From the NCBI GenBank assembly GCA_934098345.1, contig CAKONX010000001.1, positions 1-64,000 of the forward strand: DNA of 64,000 nucleotides, given 5' to 3'. Both the position numbers and the translations under genes were made by a program. The notes beneath the pieces are model-generated. The model searched no databases. It saw only the letters and a program-made list of their open reading frames with translations, and was not told the origin of the DNA. The DNA comes from an uncultured Bacilli bacterium. GTDB taxonomy: Bacteria; Bacillota_I; Bacilli_A; RF39; UBA660. Every line of letters starts with the position of its first letter. The first letter of the stretch is position 1. Positions 18,101 through 25,343 of this stretch are shown here, one piece after another.

Positions 18101-18304
18101 CATCGGAAAAAGACAGACATTGTCTGTATATGTTTTTAATCCTTGAAACATCTTATTTGCATCATATAAAGTATTCGTTACTATAAGAATATTTTCATTC
18201 GTCTTCTTATAGTAATTTAAATAATATTGAATAGTTAATTCTTCTGTAAGGCCACAAACATGATATCCATTTTTATATTCAAAAATATCACTTAAAAAAT
18301 CCAT
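15110..18304 (-). CDS. mfd: Transcription-repair coupling factor
   Basis: The protein has 1064 residues, somewhat shorter than B. subtilis Mfd (~1177). The N-terminal UvrB-homology region contains 'VTSTGEYAVRGYIIDIFPIE', and the RNA polymerase-interacting domain is around 'DDLKVGDYVVHQSNGIGIYGG'. The RecG-like translocase carries Walker A 'LLCGDVGFGKTEVAFRG', DEEQ box 'VIDEEQRFG' and 'TLSATPIPRTL', and the C-terminal TRCF domain follows. It removes stalled RNA polymerase and recruits UvrA. It lies after pth, as in Bacillus. Confidence 0.97.
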   Translation of the reverse strand: MDFLSDIFEYKNGYHVCGLTEELTIQYYLNYYKKTNENILIVTNTLYDANKMFQGLKTYTDNVCLFPMDDFLASVALAISPDLKVRRLETLERLKNEKCIVVTNLMGYLRFLPTKSESSKYELNLVKGNTYEREELLNTLNILGYNRDSLVTSTGEYAVRGYIIDIFPIESEHPIRLEFFGDEIDSIRFFNEETQLSINEVSSYKLMPFSEISTDEHNSLYEYMNNPFTFFVDENQILNGYEKILIDIKEYNESKNEDIKYMYNYDEIMVDNFIRIETVNNYSDSLSYNSKPMIKFKGNYDSLKDYVNSNCKKNTLIIYLSNDRQINSIESLFERVNIGSIVPGEINIIKKKINEGFIINNYSIISEYDIDDVKVINTYKNSYKLGRKIKSFDDLKVGDYVVHQSNGIGIYGGIKALTKNGMMRDYILINYAGNDKVYIPVEKINTIYKFSDADGVQPKINSLNSTNWAKTKMKVKAKIKDISDELIKLYAARNSIKGDAYKDYPDEEVFDSYFEYTATSDQEKCIKELKHDLDSPVPMDRLLCGDVGFGKTEVAFRGMFKTVMNGHQVAYLCPTTLLSRQQYLNALERFKNYPVNIALLNRFVSVKETNRVIKGLKEGTIDIVFGTHKLLNDKIDYKNLGLLVIDEEQRFGVTHKEKIKELKNNINVLTLSATPIPRTLKMAMSGLRDLSIIDTAPVNRYPVQTYVLEENDVLIKDAIYKEMSRNGQIFILYNKVQSIVDEETKIKKLVPEARIAIAHGQMDKNELENIVSDYIDYKYDILLCTTIIETGIDIPNVNTLIIIDADNFGLSQLYQLRGRVGRSDKIAYAYLMYKPSRILTETAKKRLQSIKDFTELGSGYKIAMRDLSIRGAGDLLGSEQAGFVDSVGLELYTQMVQDEIKRLNGEEVIEEDDKNPLIEVANHIDDNYVKEEDIKIEIHKIINEIKDEDTLLKAKQEIEDRFGTIDEKMEIYMYEEWFEKLANKLNITRVKQTDASIELELNEDVSNKIEGDKLFLLAYNINPKFRFSYKMKKIFITLPKVNLEKHFIYYEVKLLDEIVNMIDK

Positions 18305-18312
18305 AATATCAC

Positions 18313-18858
18313 CTAATTATATTTACTCATTAATTCTTGAATATTAAGTTTATTAAAATCTTCAATTATATGATTAATGGTTTGAAAAGATGAATTAAGT
18401 GTTTCTAGTTCATTAGGAGAAAATTTTGATAGTACATAGTCTTTTGTATCCATATTTCTATTATGTGCAATTCCTACTTTAATTCTTGCAAATTCATTTG
18501 TATTTAAATACTTAATTATATCTTTTATTCCATTATGTCCACCTGAAGATGAATTTATCTTTATTCTTATTTTACCAAAATCTAAATCCATATCATCTTG
18601 GATAATTAACAAATCATTTATATTTAGTTTGTAAAAATTCATAAAATCATATACTACTTTACCTGATAAATTCATAAAACTTAAAGGTCTTACAAAAATA
18701 TATTTTTCACCATTAATGTTTGTTTCATAATATTCTCCATTAAATTTTTTTGAGTATTTTACTTCACCTAAATAATTATCAATTGCCATAAAGCCTATAT
18801 TATGTCTAGTTTTTTCATATTCTTTACCAGGATTTCCTAGTCCAACTATTAGTTTCAT
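18313..18858 (-). CDS. pth: Peptidyl-tRNA hydrolase
   Basis: The protein has 181 residues, full length. 'MKLIVGLGNPGKEYEKTRHN' carries the catalytic His, followed by 'VRPLSFMNLSG', 'DDMDLDFGKIRI' (catalytic Asp) and 'GGHNGIKDI'. It releases peptides from peptidyl-tRNA dropped by ribosomes. Its ATG overlaps the trmN6 stop by 4 nt, and mfd follows after 8 nt, so the three are likely one operon. Confidence 0.96.
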   Translation of the reverse strand: MKLIVGLGNPGKEYEKTRHNIGFMAIDNYLGEVKYSKKFNGEYYETNINGEKYIFVRPLSFMNLSGKVVYDFMNFYKLNINDLLIIQDDMDLDFGKIRIKINSSSGGHNGIKDIIKYLNTNEFARIKVGIAHNRNMDTKDYVLSKFSPNELETLNSSFQTINHIIEDFNKLNIQELMSKYN

Positions 18859-19571
18859 TTTGTACCTCCAAAGATTCCTTGATATGTTTTATTTTCATCT
18901 ATATATACTGGTCTCTCTATTTTTACATAATCTTTTCCACCATAAAGTGCTTCAATTAATATTAGTGAACTCTCACCATTTCTATTATCATAAACAGGGA
19001 CAATTCTTTTTATACCAAATTTATATTTTTTTAATGCTTCAATAATTTCTATAATTCTTGAACTTGTATGAACAAGATAGAAATATCCACCAACATTTAA
19101 AGATTTTGCTGCAATTGAAACAACTTCATCTAAATTAGTAGTTATTTCATGTCTTGCTTTAGCTAAAATATCATTATCATTTATAATTTTTTCATTATGA
19201 TAAACAAAATATGGTGGATTACATGTAACAATATCGTACTTTGTTTTAAAATTAATATTTTTTATATCATCATTTCTATAATCAATATTACCAATGTTAT
19301 TAACCTCAATTGATTTTTTACCAAGCTCATAAATTTCTTTTTGTATTTCGTAAGCAACTACATTAATTTTGCTACCGTATTTTTTTGATAAAATTAATGG
19401 AATTGGTGCATTACCTGAACATAAATCCAAGATATTTTTAGAATTTTTTCTAACCTTAACAAACTCAGCTAGTAAAACTGAGTCAACTGAAAATTTAAAA
19501 TAATCTTTATTTTGGTATATTTTCATATCATAATCATATAAATCATTTAATTCTATCTGATTCATAAACAC
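18855..19571 (-). CDS. trmN6: tRNA1(Val) A37 N6-methyltransferase family (YabB/TrmN6)
   Basis: The protein has 238 residues. The SAM-binding motif is 'ILDLCSGNAPIPLIL' and the N6-adenine catalytic motif is 'VTCNPPYF'. The start is unclear: the frame opens at 19583, but GGAGAT lies 6 nt before a GTG at 19571, while the next ATG (19565) is too far. The start lies inside the 3' end of ricT, so the two genes overlap. The position between ricT and the next operon member matches yabB of Bacillus; the GIY-YIG and RsmI genes that follow there are missing. Confidence 0.85.
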   Translation of the reverse strand: MFMNQIELNDLYDYDMKIYQNKDYFKFSVDSVLLAEFVKVRKNSKNILDLCSGNAPIPLILSKKYGSKINVVAYEIQKEIYELGKKSIEVNNIGNIDYRNDDIKNINFKTKYDIVTCNPPYFVYHNEKIINDNDILAKARHEITTNLDEVVSIAAKSLNVGGYFYLVHTSSRIIEIIEALKKYKFGIKRIVPVYDNRNGESSLILIEALYGGKDYVKIERPVYIDENKTYQGIFGGTK

Positions 19572-20328
19572 ATTTATCTCCATTTATTTCAACCGTGTAT
19601 TTTTTATTTAAAATATCTATTGAAACAACTCTGCCTTCTCCATCTGGAGTCTTCACGTTTTCTCCTACTTTTGGTAAAAGTTTTCTATGACATGTATATA
19701 CATCATCTTCATATGCAAGGCAGCATAATAATCTACCACAAGCCCCATTAATTTTACTTGGATTTAAAGCAATATTTTGATTCTTTGCCATATTTATACT
19801 TATTGTATCTATGCCATTTAAAAATGAAGCACAGCATAATGGTCTGCCACAATGACCTAATCCACCAATTTCTTTAGATTTATCTCTTACTCCAATTTGA
19901 TGAAGTTCAATTCTTGTTTTATATTTGGCAGCAAGTTCTTTTACTAAATCTCGGAAATCAACACGATCATCTGAAATAAAATTAAAAATTAGTTGTTTTC
20001 TATCTAAAGTATAAGAAGCGTCTAGTATTTTCATTTTTATATTCATCTTTTTTACTAACTCTTTTGCATAATTTAAAGCAAGTTTTGCATCTTTTAAATT
20101 ATTCAAATAATTATTATAATCTTTTTTTGTTGAAATTCTAAGTACTGGTTTCATATTTTCTATATTTATATTTTTAGATTCCTTAATATCTATATCTGTT
20201 ACTTTTGCAAATTGTTCACCTTTTTCTGTTTCTACAACAACTGTTAGATTCTTTTTTAGATCCAAATCTTCATATTTAAAATAATATATTTTACCAGAAT
20301 CTTTAAATTTTATTCCACATATCTTCAT
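19543..20328 (-). CDS. ricT: PSP1-domain protein RicT (YaaT)
   Basis: The protein has 261 residues, with the PSP1 C-terminal domain containing 'KEIGGLGHCGRPLCCASFL' and 'NGACGRLLCCLAYE'. These Cys clusters bind iron-sulphur clusters in the RicAFT complex, which supports RNase Y-dependent mRNA maturation and Spo0A phosphorelay in Bacillus. It directly follows holB, as in B. subtilis. The partners RicA and RicF are not in the window. Confidence 0.94.
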   Translation of the reverse strand: MKICGIKFKDSGKIYYFKYEDLDLKKNLTVVVETEKGEQFAKVTDIDIKESKNINIENMKPVLRISTKKDYNNYLNNLKDAKLALNYAKELVKKMNIKMKILDASYTLDRKQLIFNFISDDRVDFRDLVKELAAKYKTRIELHQIGVRDKSKEIGGLGHCGRPLCCASFLNGIDTISINMAKNQNIALNPSKINGACGRLLCCLAYEDDVYTCHRKLLPKVGENVKTPDGEGRVVSIDILNKKYTVEINGDKCVYESDRIK

Positions 20329-20332
20329 AAAA

Positions 20333-21166
20333 CTACTCCCACATTAATATCATTTTGTTTAAAATTAATTCTTTATTTAAATTGAATTTAAATTCACCTT
20401 GAATTTGTTCAATCAATGTTATTCTTTTAGCTAATATTTTTATATCATTAATATCTACACTTACTAAAATTTGTTCAATTAATGATTTATCACAATTTAA
20501 TTGATTTAATAAATAATCATACTTTATTATATACGCTTTTCTTAATATATCAAGTATTGTTTCAATTTCAAATCTTTCTTTTTTAGCAATTTGTTTTACA
20601 TGATTCATTAATATATATTTTTTAGTTGAATTTAATTTAAAAGCAAAATCCATTGTTTCTTCAAAATATTTATATTGTTCTTCAGTTATAGATAATACAT
20701 CTTTAATATCTTCAAACTTGTAATTTATCTTAAATAATTCACATCTACTTTTTATAGTAGGTAATATTTTTGAAACAGAAGTAGTTATAAAAAAACCTAC
20801 AATGTTCTTTTCTGGTTCTTCTAAAAACTTCAAAATTTTATTAGCAGAAGACAAATTTAATTTTTCTGCTTCCTTTATAATATATATTGAATAACTTCCC
20901 ATTATTGAAGTAGTAGAAAAAGTATCAATTATATTTTCAATTTGAAAAACTTTAATTTCTTTTCCATCTGGTTCAACTGAAATTAAATCTGGAAAATTAT
21001 TATTATCAATTAAATTATCATACTCATGATTTGTAATAACTTTTATAATATTTAATACATCTTCATAACATTTAGTGATATTGTTTGTTTCAAACAAAAA
21101 AGCATGAGAATTTTTTTTCTCAAGAAATGTTTTTTCTATATTTTTAATTATTGCTTCTTTGTCCAT
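20333..21166 (-). CDS. holB: DNA polymerase III delta-prime subunit
   Basis: The protein has 277 residues. It aligns with the clamp-loader delta-prime ATPase-like fold: 'HAFLFETNNIT' in the degenerate P-loop region, 'EAEKLNLSSANKILKFLEEP' and 'TIKSRCELF' (SRC motif). It works with DnaX and delta to load the beta clamp (DnaN). The thymidylate kinase gene usually found upstream is missing; bofA precedes it directly. Confidence 0.9.
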   Translation of the reverse strand: MDKEAIIKNIEKTFLEKKNSHAFLFETNNITKCYEDVLNIIKVITNHEYDNLIDNNNFPDLISVEPDGKEIKVFQIENIIDTFSTTSIMGSYSIYIIKEAEKLNLSSANKILKFLEEPEKNIVGFFITTSVSKILPTIKSRCELFKINYKFEDIKDVLSITEEQYKYFEETMDFAFKLNSTKKYILMNHVKQIAKKERFEIETILDILRKAYIIKYDYLLNQLNCDKSLIEQILVSVDINDIKILAKRITLIEQIQGEFKFNLNKELILNKMILMWE

Positions 21167-21170
21167 ATCA

Positions 21171-21359
21171 TCACCAAAAAAATTTATATGCTAATATTCC
21201 ATAAATTATTAAGCCAGGAAATCCTAGTATTGAAGTTACTATTAAACTAAAATAATTTATTGGAACATAATAACCAAGTTTTACTAAAATTATATTTAAA
21301 CTATAAATTGTAATTGTTGAAAACAAAACGTTTTTTAACATTTTTTTTATTTTATTCAT
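21171..21359 (-). CDS. bofA: BofA family inhibitor of pro-sigma-K processing
   Basis: The protein has 62 residues with two hydrophobic segments. The C-terminal pattern 'VPINYFSLIVTSILGFPGLI' is the BofA signature, and the position after recR is the same as in Bacillus. BofA holds the SpoIVFB protease inactive in the outer forespore membrane until the forespore signals. Its presence implies late sporulation control in the mother cell. Confidence 0.85.
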   Translation of the reverse strand: MNKIKKMLKNVLFSTITIYSLNIILVKLGYYVPINYFSLIVTSILGFPGLIIYGILAYKFFW

Positions 21360-21398
21360 GTAATCACCATATTACAATATATTTAAATAAATATTTCT

Positions 21399-21995
21399 TT
21401 ATGATATTTCTTTTCTATCTAATAATGCTTGATCTAAAGTTAAGGAATCTAAATAATCAATTTCAACTCCCATTGGAATACCATAAGATAATCTTGTAAC
21501 TTTTATATTTTTATCTTCTAATATTTTTTTAATATATAATGTTGTAGTTTTTCCTTCAATTGAAGATTTTAAAGCTACAATAACTTCAGCATTTTCAACT
21601 CCATCTAATCTACTAACTAAACTAGATAAATTAATATCTTCTGGATAAATACCATCCATAGGAGATATAAGTCCATTAAGTACATGATATTTTCCATTAA
21701 ATGTTCCAGACTTTTCAAACATAAATACACTTTTATAATCTTCTACTACACATATTAAATCATTTCTTCTATGTTCATTTTCACAAATATAACAAATTTC
21801 AGAATCTGTTAAATGTCCGCATATTTTGCATCTATGTAATTTGCTTTTACAGTCTTTTATTGCTTCAACAAAATTATCAATATCTTCATCACTTAATTCA
21901 ATTAAAGCGAGTGCATTTCTCTCAGCACTTTTTTCTCCTACACCAGGTAATTTTTTAAATGAATTTATTACATTATTTAAACTGCTTGGATACAT
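21399..21995 (-). CDS. recR: Recombination protein RecR
   Basis: The protein has 198 residues, normal length. The helix-hairpin-helix region 'FKKLPGVGEKSAERNALALI', the zinc finger 'CKICGHLTDSEICYIC', and the TOPRIM domain ('ICVVEDYKSVFMFE', then 'LDGVENAEVIVALKSSIEG') are all present. It acts with RecF and RecO in loading RecA at gaps. The gene follows ebfC. Confidence 0.97.
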   Translation of the reverse strand: MYPSSLNNVINSFKKLPGVGEKSAERNALALIELSDEDIDNFVEAIKDCKSKLHRCKICGHLTDSEICYICENEHRRNDLICVVEDYKSVFMFEKSGTFNGKYHVLNGLISPMDGIYPEDINLSSLVSRLDGVENAEVIVALKSSIEGKTTTLYIKKILEDKNIKVTRLSYGIPMGVEIDYLDSLTLDQALLDRKEIS

Positions 21996-21996
21996 A

Positions 21997-22296
21997 TTAA
22001 ATCAATCCACCTAGTTGTTTACCATACATTCCAAGTTTAGATTCAATATCACGTTCAATTTTTGTAACTGCATCATTAAATGCAATTTTAACCATATCTT
22101 CTAAAATATCAAGATCATCTGCATCAAAATTTTCCATCTTTTTAAATTTTACACTTTTTAATTTTTTATCACCAGTTAATATTACATCAACTAATTCAGA
22201 TGAACCAGTGTATTCTGTTCCATATATTTCTTGTTGTTTTCTTTCTATATCTTTTTGCATTCTTTGGGCTTGTGCCATTAAATTATTCATATTCAT
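21997..22296 (-). CDS. ebfC: YbaB/EbfC nucleoid-associated protein
   Basis: The protein has 99 residues: 'MNNLMAQAQRMQKDIERKQQ' at the N-terminus, then the conserved beta strands and 'IAFNDAVTKIE'. It is a small dimeric DNA-binding protein of the YbaB/EbfC family. It lies between dnaX and recR, the near-universal arrangement, with only 1 nt to recR. Confidence 0.95.
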   Translation of the reverse strand: MNMNNLMAQAQRMQKDIERKQQEIYGTEYTGSSELVDVILTGDKKLKSVKFKKMENFDADDLDILEDMVKIAFNDAVTKIERDIESKLGMYGKQLGGLI

Positions 22297-22307
22297 ATTT
22301 ATCTCTC

Positions 22308-23891
22308 CTATTCCATATTCACATTATTTGTGCCAAATATACTTTCTGCAAGTTGGCACGAATTATCATCTTTATTAATGAATCCTGATTCATCTATTAT
22401 TTCATATTTTTTTTCTTTATCGTATGTTGTTAAAAACTTTTTCCATTCTTGTTCATTTAAAAATATAAATTTATATTCTTTATCAGTAACTTTTTTAAAT
22501 AGTATTTCTAACTCATGTAATTTTTTATTACCAATAATTTTTGAACTCTCACTTTTTGTGACTAATAAAGCATAAGAATTTGATACTATTTGAGGTACTG
22601 AATTTTTCACTATATTTCTAAATTCTTTCTCATCATTATTTTCTAAATAATTATAAAAGTTTTTCCAAAGTTCAATAAATGCTATTTTATTTTCTTTACT
22701 TGCATTGACTAAAGCATTATTAGTTCTAACATCAATAAACTCTTTATCTACTTTATAGTAACCTGAATCATTACTATTTAACATATTGTTTACGTCAATT
22801 TTCATGTCTTTTGAAATTATTTCCCGGGAAATAATTTGATTAATATCTCGACTGCTTAAATTAACTTCATCATCATTAATAAAAGATATTAATTCAAGTT
22901 CCAACATTAAGAAACCATTTGAGTTACTATTTATTTTTCCAAGTAACTCGTTTAATGAATTGATAATTTTTCTTAATTGTTTAAAGGCATTGTTACTTAC
23001 TCCTTTTTGTTTAAAGCTAATTGCTTTATTTAAAAAATATTCAATCATTTTATCCAGTAATAGTTTAATATCTATACCGCTCATTTTAATTTCATTTAGT
23101 TTTAGAAGTAAGCTATCTAAATCATTATGTAAGATAGAAACATATATTTTTTCTATATCATCATCTGTTATGGTTCCATAATTTTCTTTAATTATATCTA
23201 TAGTAATTTCATCACTTATCTTAGATAGTTGATCTAATATACTTAAAGCATCACGCATACAACCATCTGATAAAAATGCTATTTCCGTTAAAGCTTCTTC
23301 AGAACATTTTATGTCTTCTTCTTTGCAAATATTATTAAGATGTTCCTTAATTTCATTTCTATCAATTCTTTGAAAATCAAATCTTTGGCATCTAGATAAA
23401 ACAGTTATAGGAACTTTTTGAATTTCTGTTGTTGCTAAAATAAATATGACATTATGAGGAGGTTCCTCAAGAGTTTTTAAAAAAGCATTCCAAGCACTTG
23501 TTGATAGCATATGAACTTCATCAATAATATATATTTTGTATTTGCTATTAGTTGGAGCAATATTTACTGAATCAACAATATTTCTTATATCATCAACGCT
23601 ATTATTACTAGCTGCATCAAGTTCTATTATATCTGGATTTTGATTAAAATTTTTGCAGTTTTCACATTCTCCACAAGATATTCCATCTTTAGGATTTAAA
23701 CAATTTAAAGCACGAGCAAATATTTTAGCTGTACTTGTTTTACCTGTGCCTCTAGGCCCAGTAAAAATATAAGCATGTGCAATTTTATCATTTATAATGG
23801 AATTAACTAATATTTTTTTTATAGAATTTTGTCCAACCAAATGATTAAAATCACTTGGCCTATATTTTCTGTATAAAACCTTGTAGTCCAT
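22308..23891 (-). CDS. dnaX: DNA polymerase III subunits gamma/tau
   Basis: The protein has 527 residues. 'YRKYRPSDFNHLVGQNSIKK', Walker A 'GPRGTGKTSTAKIFA', a four-Cys zinc module ('CGECENC'), Walker B 'IIDEVHML' and 'LEEPPHNVIFILATT' are all present. It is the central ATPase of the clamp loader. The ATG at 23891 follows AGGTGAAT; an in-frame GTG 9 nt upstream overlaps that site. The coding sequence contains a perfect Noc-binding palindrome. Confidence 0.97.
   Translation of the reverse strand: MDYKVLYRKYRPSDFNHLVGQNSIKKILVNSIINDKIAHAYIFTGPRGTGKTSTAKIFARALNCLNPKDGISCGECENCKNFNQNPDIIELDAASNNSVDDIRNIVDSVNIAPTNSKYKIYIIDEVHMLSTSAWNAFLKTLEEPPHNVIFILATTEIQKVPITVLSRCQRFDFQRIDRNEIKEHLNNICKEEDIKCSEEALTEIAFLSDGCMRDALSILDQLSKISDEITIDIIKENYGTITDDDIEKIYVSILHNDLDSLLLKLNEIKMSGIDIKLLLDKMIEYFLNKAISFKQKGVSNNAFKQLRKIINSLNELLGKINSNSNGFLMLELELISFINDDEVNLSSRDINQIISREIISKDMKIDVNNMLNSNDSGYYKVDKEFIDVRTNNALVNASKENKIAFIELWKNFYNYLENNDEKEFRNIVKNSVPQIVSNSYALLVTKSESSKIIGNKKLHELEILFKKVTDKEYKFIFLNEQEWKKFLTTYDKEKKYEIIDESGFINKDDNSCQLAESIFGTNNVNME
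22818..22833. promoter_or_regulatory. Noc-binding site (NBS) inside dnaX
   Basis: TATTTCCCGGGAAATA is a perfect 16-bp palindrome and matches the published B. subtilis Noc-binding consensus (core ATTTCCCGGGAAAT). It is the only one I saw in the window and is unusually GC-rich for this DNA. A Noc-type gene lies at 40.5 kb. Confidence 0.8.
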
Positions 23892-23925
23892 AAGATTCAC
23901 CTAGGTAAATTATATCATATTAGGC

Positions 23926-24339
23926 TTATCTGTTACAATTATCTTTAAAAAATTGTGTCAACATTTCTTTATATTTACTAACTTTATCTTCGTCAGTATT
24001 AATCAAACAAATGTTTGTTTTGCCAAATTGTTTTTTATTTTCATTTCTTGGTATTAAATAGTATACATTTTTTATGCGTGCCTCTTTTATAACTGTCATA
24101 CACATTTCACATGGTTCTAAAGTAACATATAGATCACAGTCAAATAAACGAAAATCTTTTAATTTCCTATTTGCTTTAGATATAGCACTTATTTCTGCAT
24201 GATTAATTGTTAAATTATTCTTTATTCTATCATTATGAGCTTTAGAAATAATTTTACCATCTTTGACAATTATTGCTGCTACTGGGATATCTTTATGTTT
24301 TTTTGCTTTTAAAGATTCTTTAATTAATTCTTCTACCAT
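23926..24339 (-). CDS. tadA: tRNA-specific adenosine deaminase
   Basis: The protein has 137 residues. 'INHAEISAISKA' supplies the zinc-binding His and catalytic Glu, and 'TLEPCEMCMTVI' the two zinc Cys. It makes inosine at the wobble base of tRNA-Arg. The frame extends 12 codons further upstream, but GGAGG points to the ATG at 24339, and the longer version would run into the SRP RNA gene. Order SRP RNA, tadA, dnaX follows transcription direction. Confidence 0.93.
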   Translation of the reverse strand: MVEELIKESLKAKKHKDIPVAAIIVKDGKIISKAHNDRIKNNLTINHAEISAISKANRKLKDFRLFDCDLYVTLEPCEMCMTVIKEARIKNVYYLIPRNENKKQFGKTNICLINTDEDKVSKYKEMLTQFFKDNCNR

Positions 24340-24360
24340 GTTTCCTCCATATTTATATAT

Positions 24361-24440
24361 AAAAAAAGCACACACAATTAGAGGTTATTATGGCTGCTGT
24401 ATTCCTACTCTGACCAGGTTCTAACATAATTGTTGTGCAA
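24361..24440 (-). ncRNA. ffs: Signal recognition particle RNA (small, 4.5S-like)
   Basis: On the minus strand the conserved domain IV reads CTGGTCAGAGTAGGAATACA followed by GCAGCC, closing into a long hairpin whose ends GCACA-CAATTA and TAATTG-TGTGC pair. A run of seven T ends it. At about 75-80 nt it is the short form without the Alu domain, unlike the long scRNA of Bacillus. It binds Ffh for membrane protein targeting. Confidence 0.92.
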
Positions 24441-24444
24441 GTTA

Positions 24445-24473
24445 ATTATAGCAGATTATGAATTGTTAATCAA
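24445..24473 (-). promoter_or_regulatory. Sigma-A promoter of the SRP RNA gene
   Basis: TTGATT (24468-24473) and a perfect TATAAT (24445-24450) are separated by exactly 17 nt, with transcription starting near 24440. Confidence 0.8.
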
Positions 24474-24558
24474 TACATTTTAACCAATTTACAAATATTT
24501 AAAATTTGTTGTAACTAGTGTTGCAGATTTTAATTATTTGCTTATATAATTATTTTAA

Positions 24559-25222
24559 TGTTTCACGTGAAACATCAAGATGAAAACCGCTTTTTAATAT
24601 TTTTAAAATATATAACGATTTATCAATTAGTTTATTAATTATAATTCAATGTTTCACGTGAAACATTGAGCTTATATATTTTTTCATAATCAGTATTTTA
24701 ATAACAAAATTTATTATTATCATTATTTTTATTGTCTTAATTCAAGTTATTTCTTTTTAATGTTTCACGTGAAACATTAAAAAATAATTATATGTTTAAT
24801 TAATTTAGTTAATAATTGATAAATACTTATATTTTATTAAAAAATTATTTTAAAAACGAGTAAAATATATAAATTTTAATATTTTTTTATATATATTACT
24901 ATGTTTCACGTGAAACATAGTAATATTATTCAGATTCAGTTAAAAATACATTACTTATAATTATTTATAAGTATTTATAATTAGTTTCTATTTATTTTTA
25001 AATTTTAATGTTTCACGTGAAACATTAAAATCTTTATAATTTTATTAATACATATTTATATTTTAAATTATTAGCATATAAAATATTTTGTTTTATAATT
25101 TTAACTATATGTTTCACGTGAAACATATAGCTCTATTTTTTATTAAAATAGAGTGACATTTTTTAAATAACTTTTTTTATTAAAAAAATATAAAATAATT
25201 TACTAATGTTTCACGTGAAACA
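24559..25222. repeat. Array of seven parS centromere sites
   Basis: The 16-bp palindrome TGTTTCACGTGAAACA occurs seven times without a mismatch: 24559-24574, 24650-24665, 24761-24776, 24902-24917, 25009-25024, 25110-25125 and 25207-25222. All sites have A before and T after, extending the palindrome to 18 bp. Start-to-start distances are 91, 111, 141, 107, 101 and 97 bp. The DNA between them is very AT-rich and non-coding, and the whole gap between gyrA and the SRP RNA (about 880 bp) holds nothing else apparent. ParB/Spo0J binds this sequence and SMC is loaded there. It lies about 9 kb from oriC. Confidence 0.97.
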
Positions 25223-25310
25223 TTGGATGATTATATAATAACTGTTTTGTCAATGCACAAATTTTAAATTTTTGCGCTGTTAATAATTTCAGATTTTAAA
25301 TATTTGTCTT

Positions 25311-25343
25311 TCAAAAAAAGAAGAAACTATTCAGTTTCTTCTT
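25311..25343 (-). terminator. Terminator of gyrA
   Basis: The 11-bp stem AAGAAGAAACT/AGTTTCTTCTT with an ATTC loop overlaps the last codons, followed on the minus strand by seven T. Confidence 0.85.

Noticed and set aside
24541..25230. CRISPR array, because of a repeated 18-bp unit with spacers
   Set aside because: The repeat is the perfect parS palindrome, spacers of 75-125 bp are too long and A/T-only, and no cas genes are present.
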